49,563 bases of DNA from CAYJKB01 sp964370625 (lineage in GTDB: Bacteria; Bacillota; Clostridia; Oscillospirales; Butyricicoccaceae): NCBI GenBank assembly GCA_964370625.1, contig CAYJKB010000012.1, forward strand, positions 1-49,563. Direction: 5' to 3'. The translations under genes and the position numbers were made by a program. This document shows positions 49,380-49,563 of this stretch, in pieces. The notes below the pieces were generated by a model. The model saw only the letters and a list, made by a program, of their open reading frames with translations, searched no databases and was not told the DNA's origin. The first letter of the stretch is position 1. Each line of letters starts with the position of its first letter.

Positions 49380-49563
49380 CACTTTTTTAAAAGTTTTTTT
49401 ATTTTTTTTGAAAAAAGTTTTTTAGAGGTTTTTTTATCATATTTTGAAGACTAGTTTTTACCGATTAGTTTGTCATTAATAGGGGGGATTGCTTGGATAT
49501 AATTATAGCATATAAATTGCTTTATTTCAAGTATAGTTTATTTTATTTAACCTTTCGCAAGAT

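Overview
The window is AT-rich DNA (about one third G+C by eye) from a low-GC Gram-positive anaerobe, most likely class Clostridia. Supporting evidence: pyruvate:ferredoxin oxidoreductase, KtrAB-type K+ uptake, a CdaR/PucR-type regulator beside ftsEX, a DUF4830 protein, SpoIID-like and peptidoglycan-binding proteins without signal peptides (suggesting sporulation), strong GGAGG ribosome sites and several TTG starts. I cannot name the genus.

Layout. 1-3045 (minus strand): cysS (cut by the edge), nadD, yhbY, rdgB, rph. 3512-18723 (minus): a compact run read as trkH-trkA-rRNA methylase-dprA-topA-trmFO-plsX-rnc-radical SAM-smc-ftsY with several overlaps, covering K+ uptake, DNA processing and topology, tRNA modification, phospholipid synthesis, RNA processing, chromosome segregation and membrane targeting. 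19395-28504 (minus): greA-lysS from a consensus promoter, an unknown gene, ctpA protease, M23 peptidase, ftsX, ftsE, a CdaR-like regulator and an RsuA-type pseudouridine synthase; ftsE, ftsX, the M23 hydrolase and CtpA look like a cell-wall remodelling group. 28668-37056: gap, metG-tatD, a small plus-strand membrane protein with its own promoter and terminator, and nifJ. 37528-44766 (plus): a phosphate regulon, pstS-C-A-B-phoU-phoB then phoR, then a DUF4830 gene. 44767-47330: a 210-bp control region with four DnaA boxes and a hairpin covering a ribosome site, then three genes with peptidoglycan-binding/SpoIID-like features. 47337-49563 (minus): nth, an unknown 143-residue ORF, and a tRNA operon (Gly-Arg-His-Gln-Lys).

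The most unusual content is outside the genes. A dispersed intergenic repeat occurs at four loci (896-1335, 3137-3500, 18846-19335, 48121-48358), in both orientations and partly head to head. Its two hairpins keep pairing while the stem sequence changes, which points to a selected structure. Other points of note: the DnaA-box cluster at 44803-44877; a terminator-like hairpin at 44933-44970 that contains the Shine-Dalgarno of the next gene; a PstS whose two half-modules are in the opposite order from classical PstS; and an FtsY whose acidic region is at the C terminus. I found no CRISPR array, phage, intact insertion sequence or rRNA.
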